Below, piece by piece: positions 14,259-15,368 of a stretch of DNA of 15,368 nt. This DNA is from JBQCHF01 sp051954955 (GTDB lineage: Bacteria > Actinomycetota > Actinomycetes > Motilibacterales > Motilibacteraceae), in NCBI GenBank assembly GCA_051954955.1, contig JBQCHF010000087.1, forward strand, positions 1 through 15,368, written 5' to 3'. The notes beneath the pieces were generated by a model. It made no database searches and had not been told where the DNA came from. It worked only from the letters and a program-made list of their open reading frames with translations. Position numbers and translations under genes: made by a program. The stretch's first letter is position 1; the number at the start of each line of letters is the position of its first letter.

Positions 14259-14264
14259 TAGGGT
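14259..14264 (+). promoter_or_regulatory. -10 box TAGGGT of the Lrp/AsnC gene
   Basis: TAGGGT ends 7 nt before ATG 14272. The alternative GTG at 14263 lies within the -10 box itself, so it cannot be the start on this transcript. TTGCAC at 14232-14237 is 21 nt upstream, too far for a normal -35. Confidence 0.6.
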
Positions 14265-14271
14265 GCGCGAC

Positions 14272-14736
14272 ATGCCCCTGGAGGAGATCGACCGGCGGAT
14301 CGTCGCGCTGCTGGCCGAGGACGGCCGGATGAGCTACACCGACCTGGGCAAGGCCACCGGCCTCTCCACCTCGGCCGTGCACCAGCGGGTGCGCCGGCTG
14401 GAGCAGCGCGGAGTGGTCCGCGGCTACACCGCGGTGCTCGACCCCGAGCTGGTCGGGCTGCCGCTCACCGCGTTCGTGTCGGTCAAGCCGATCGACCCCA
14501 GCGCGCCGGACGACGCCCCGGACAAGCTCGCGCCCATGCCGGAGATCGAGGCCTGCCACAGTGTGGCGGGGGAGGAGAGCTACATCCTCAAGGTGCGGGT
14601 GGGCGCTCCCGGCGAGCTGGAGTCCCTGCTCGCGCGTATCCGGGCGGCGGCCAACGTCTCCACCCGCACCACGGTCGTGCTCAGCACGCCGTTCGAGGCT
14701 CGCGCTCCGCGGCTGGACCCGCCCGAGCCGGCCTGA
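14272..14736 (+). CDS. Lrp/AsnC family transcriptional regulator
   Basis: 154 residues. A DNA-binding regulator of the feast/famine family that usually senses amino acids. The N-terminal helix-turn-helix is clear: DRRIVALLAEDGRMSYTDLG (7-26), then GLSTSAVHQRVRRLEQRGVV with the recognition helix around residues 33-45. The ligand-binding RAM domain spans about 60-145, including AFVSVKPI, EACHSVAGEESYILKVRV and a strand ending RTTVVLST. The start is set by the leaderless promoter. It converges on the KamA-type aminomutase gene 81 nt away, which makes lysine or a related amino acid a guess for its effector; Lrp members often control neighbouring amino-acid genes, but usually divergent ones. Confidence 0.93.
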   Translation: MPLEEIDRRIVALLAEDGRMSYTDLGKATGLSTSAVHQRVRRLEQRGVVRGYTAVLDPELVGLPLTAFVSVKPIDPSAPDDAPDKLAPMPEIEACHSVAGEESYILKVRVGAPGELESLLARIRAAANVSTRTTVVLSTPFEARAPRLDPPEPA

Positions 14737-14765
14737 CCGCTCGCTGCGCGGGTGCTGCGGTCGCC

Positions 14766-14836
14766 GTCAGTGCATGACGACGGCGCCGCCGTCAGTGCAC
14801 GACGACGGCGGCCGGCGTCAGTGCACGACGACGGCG
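14766..14836. repeat. three-copy tandem repeat at the 3' end of the KamA-type gene
   Basis: The 20-nt unit GTCAGTGCAYGACGACGGCG occurs at 14766-14785 (T at the Y), 14791-14810 and 14817-14836 (C), with periods of 25 and 26. Copy 3 contains the last codons and stop of the minus-strand aminomutase gene; copies 1 and 2 lie beyond it. Within copies 1 and 2, GCCGTC and GACGGC can pair as a 6-bp stem, so the array could also serve as a terminator between the converging genes. Confidence 0.75.
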
Positions 14837-15368
14837 TCGGCCTCGCGGGCCGACTGCTCCCGCGAGCTGCGCGCGAACTCCTCGGCCTCAGCCACGGCCG
14901 TGGCCACTTCCTGCGCCGCGTGCTCGCGCCACCAGTCCTGACCCTCCTGCGGGAGGGTGTGGATCGGGTCGTAGTACTCGTAGGTGCGGGTGAGCGCCTC
15001 GGGGTCCTCCATCTCGATGCCGGTGCGGTAGTTCTTGGTCCAGTACGAGACCCCGCGCACCTTGTCGTAGGCCTCGAGCTGGTGCACCCACCGCTTGCCG
15101 ACGAACGGGACGTCGCACACGATCCGCGGTGTGGCGTAGCCGGGCAGGTAGCCCATGATCGCGTGCTGCAGCTGCTGGGCCTTGCCGACCGACACCCGCC
15201 AGTGCTCGCTGAACGGGATCATGTCGCACATGTAGAAGTAGTAGGGCATGATCTGGGCGCCGTCGAGCAGGCGGAAGCACAGGTCCAGCAGGCTCTGGCT
15301 GTCTGCGTTGACGCCGGCGAGCAGCACGCCTTGGTTGCGGACATCGCGCACCCCTGCCTCGAGCATCG
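14818..15368 (-). CDS. KamA-family radical SAM aminomutase, 5' part outside window
   Basis: The last 183 residues of a protein that continues past the right edge; the ATG at 15366 is almost certainly internal. Sequence typical of lysine 2,3-aminomutase relatives is visible: RDVRNQGVLLAGVNADS, MPYYFYMCDMIPFSEHWR, and IMGYLPGYATPRIVCDVPFV followed by GKRWVHQ. Such enzymes use a 4Fe-4S cluster, S-adenosylmethionine and pyridoxal phosphate to move an alpha-amino group to the beta position; lysine to beta-lysine is the classic reaction. The cluster cysteines CxxxCxxC and the PLP lysine region should lie upstream, unseen. Glutamate 2,3-aminomutase or an EF-P-modifying EpmB homolog are alternatives. 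The tail after SYWTKNYRTGIEMEDP is charged and helical. The stop lies within the third unit of a tandem repeat. Confidence 0.85.
   Translation of the reverse strand, partial: MLEAGVRDVRNQGVLLAGVNADSQSLLDLCFRLLDGAQIMPYYFYMCDMIPFSEHWRVSVGKAQQLQHAIMGYLPGYATPRIVCDVPFVGKRWVHQLEAYDKVRGVSYWTKNYRTGIEMEDPEALTRTYEYYDPIHTLPQEGQDWWREHAAQEVATAVAEAEEFARSSREQSAREADAVVVH

Noticed and set aside
14263..14271. Upstream GTG start giving the Lrp/AsnC protein three more residues
   Set aside because: The GTG overlaps the -10 box, so the predicted transcript would begin after it.
14766..14836. Possible CRISPR-like array or PafBC sites (GTCAGTG repeated three times)
   Set aside because: Spacers are only 5-6 nt, too short for CRISPR, and no TAnnnT box follows at the right distance. 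The units copy the end of the neighbouring gene.

Overview
The window is very GC-rich and densely coded. Nearly every gene belongs to a locus conserved in proteasome-bearing Actinobacteria. The order pafA, pafB, pafC, tatA, tatC, helY, 5'-3' exonuclease, M24 peptidase matches Mycobacterium tuberculosis Rv2097c to Rv2089c as I remember it. Composition and the extra genes suggest Geodermatophilaceae or a relative (Blastococcus, Modestobacter, Geodermatophilus). That placement is inference, because no rRNA is present.

Layout. (1) Positions 1-2326: the 3' part of pafA, the Pup ligase, followed by two FKBP-type prolyl isomerases, one an exported lipoprotein and one cytosolic. (2) 2327-3713: a convergent gap with a very strong 51-nt palindrome, then a minus-strand DUF3866 gene that diverges from pafB. 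(3) 3714-5689: pafB and pafC, overlapping by 4 nt, encoding the WYL-domain regulator of the mycobacterial DNA-damage response. (4) 5690-6444: a small two-CxxC putative zinc protein and a 67-residue single-span membrane protein, neither of known function. (5) 6445-7929: tatA and tatC. (6) 7980-11754: a diacylglycerol/lipid kinase and the large SKI2-like helicase HelY. (7) 11755-12072: a 318-nt convergent gap holding only hairpins and one copy of a 19-nt repeat. (8) 12073-14212: a minus-strand 5'-3' exonuclease diverging from an M24 aminopeptidase. (9) 14272-15368: an Lrp/AsnC regulator facing the 3' part of a minus-strand KamA-type aminomutase. A three-copy 20-nt tandem repeat lies between them.

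The genes combine protein turnover and folding (pafA, FKBPs, peptidase), the DNA-damage response (pafBC, perhaps the exonuclease), protein export (tatAC) and RNA metabolism (helY). Expression shows a consistent pattern: a TAnnnT -10 box ends 6-8 nt before the start codon of seven genes, which indicates leaderless mRNAs. An eighth box sits before a tiny ORF that overlaps the start of the lipoprotein gene.

I see no mobile element, CRISPR array, tRNA or rRNA, and no obvious novel multi-gene system. The items most worth a second look are small: the candidate leaderless upstream ORF, the 51-nt palindrome, the duplicated kamA tail, the putative zinc protein, and the dyads in the two divergent promoter regions.
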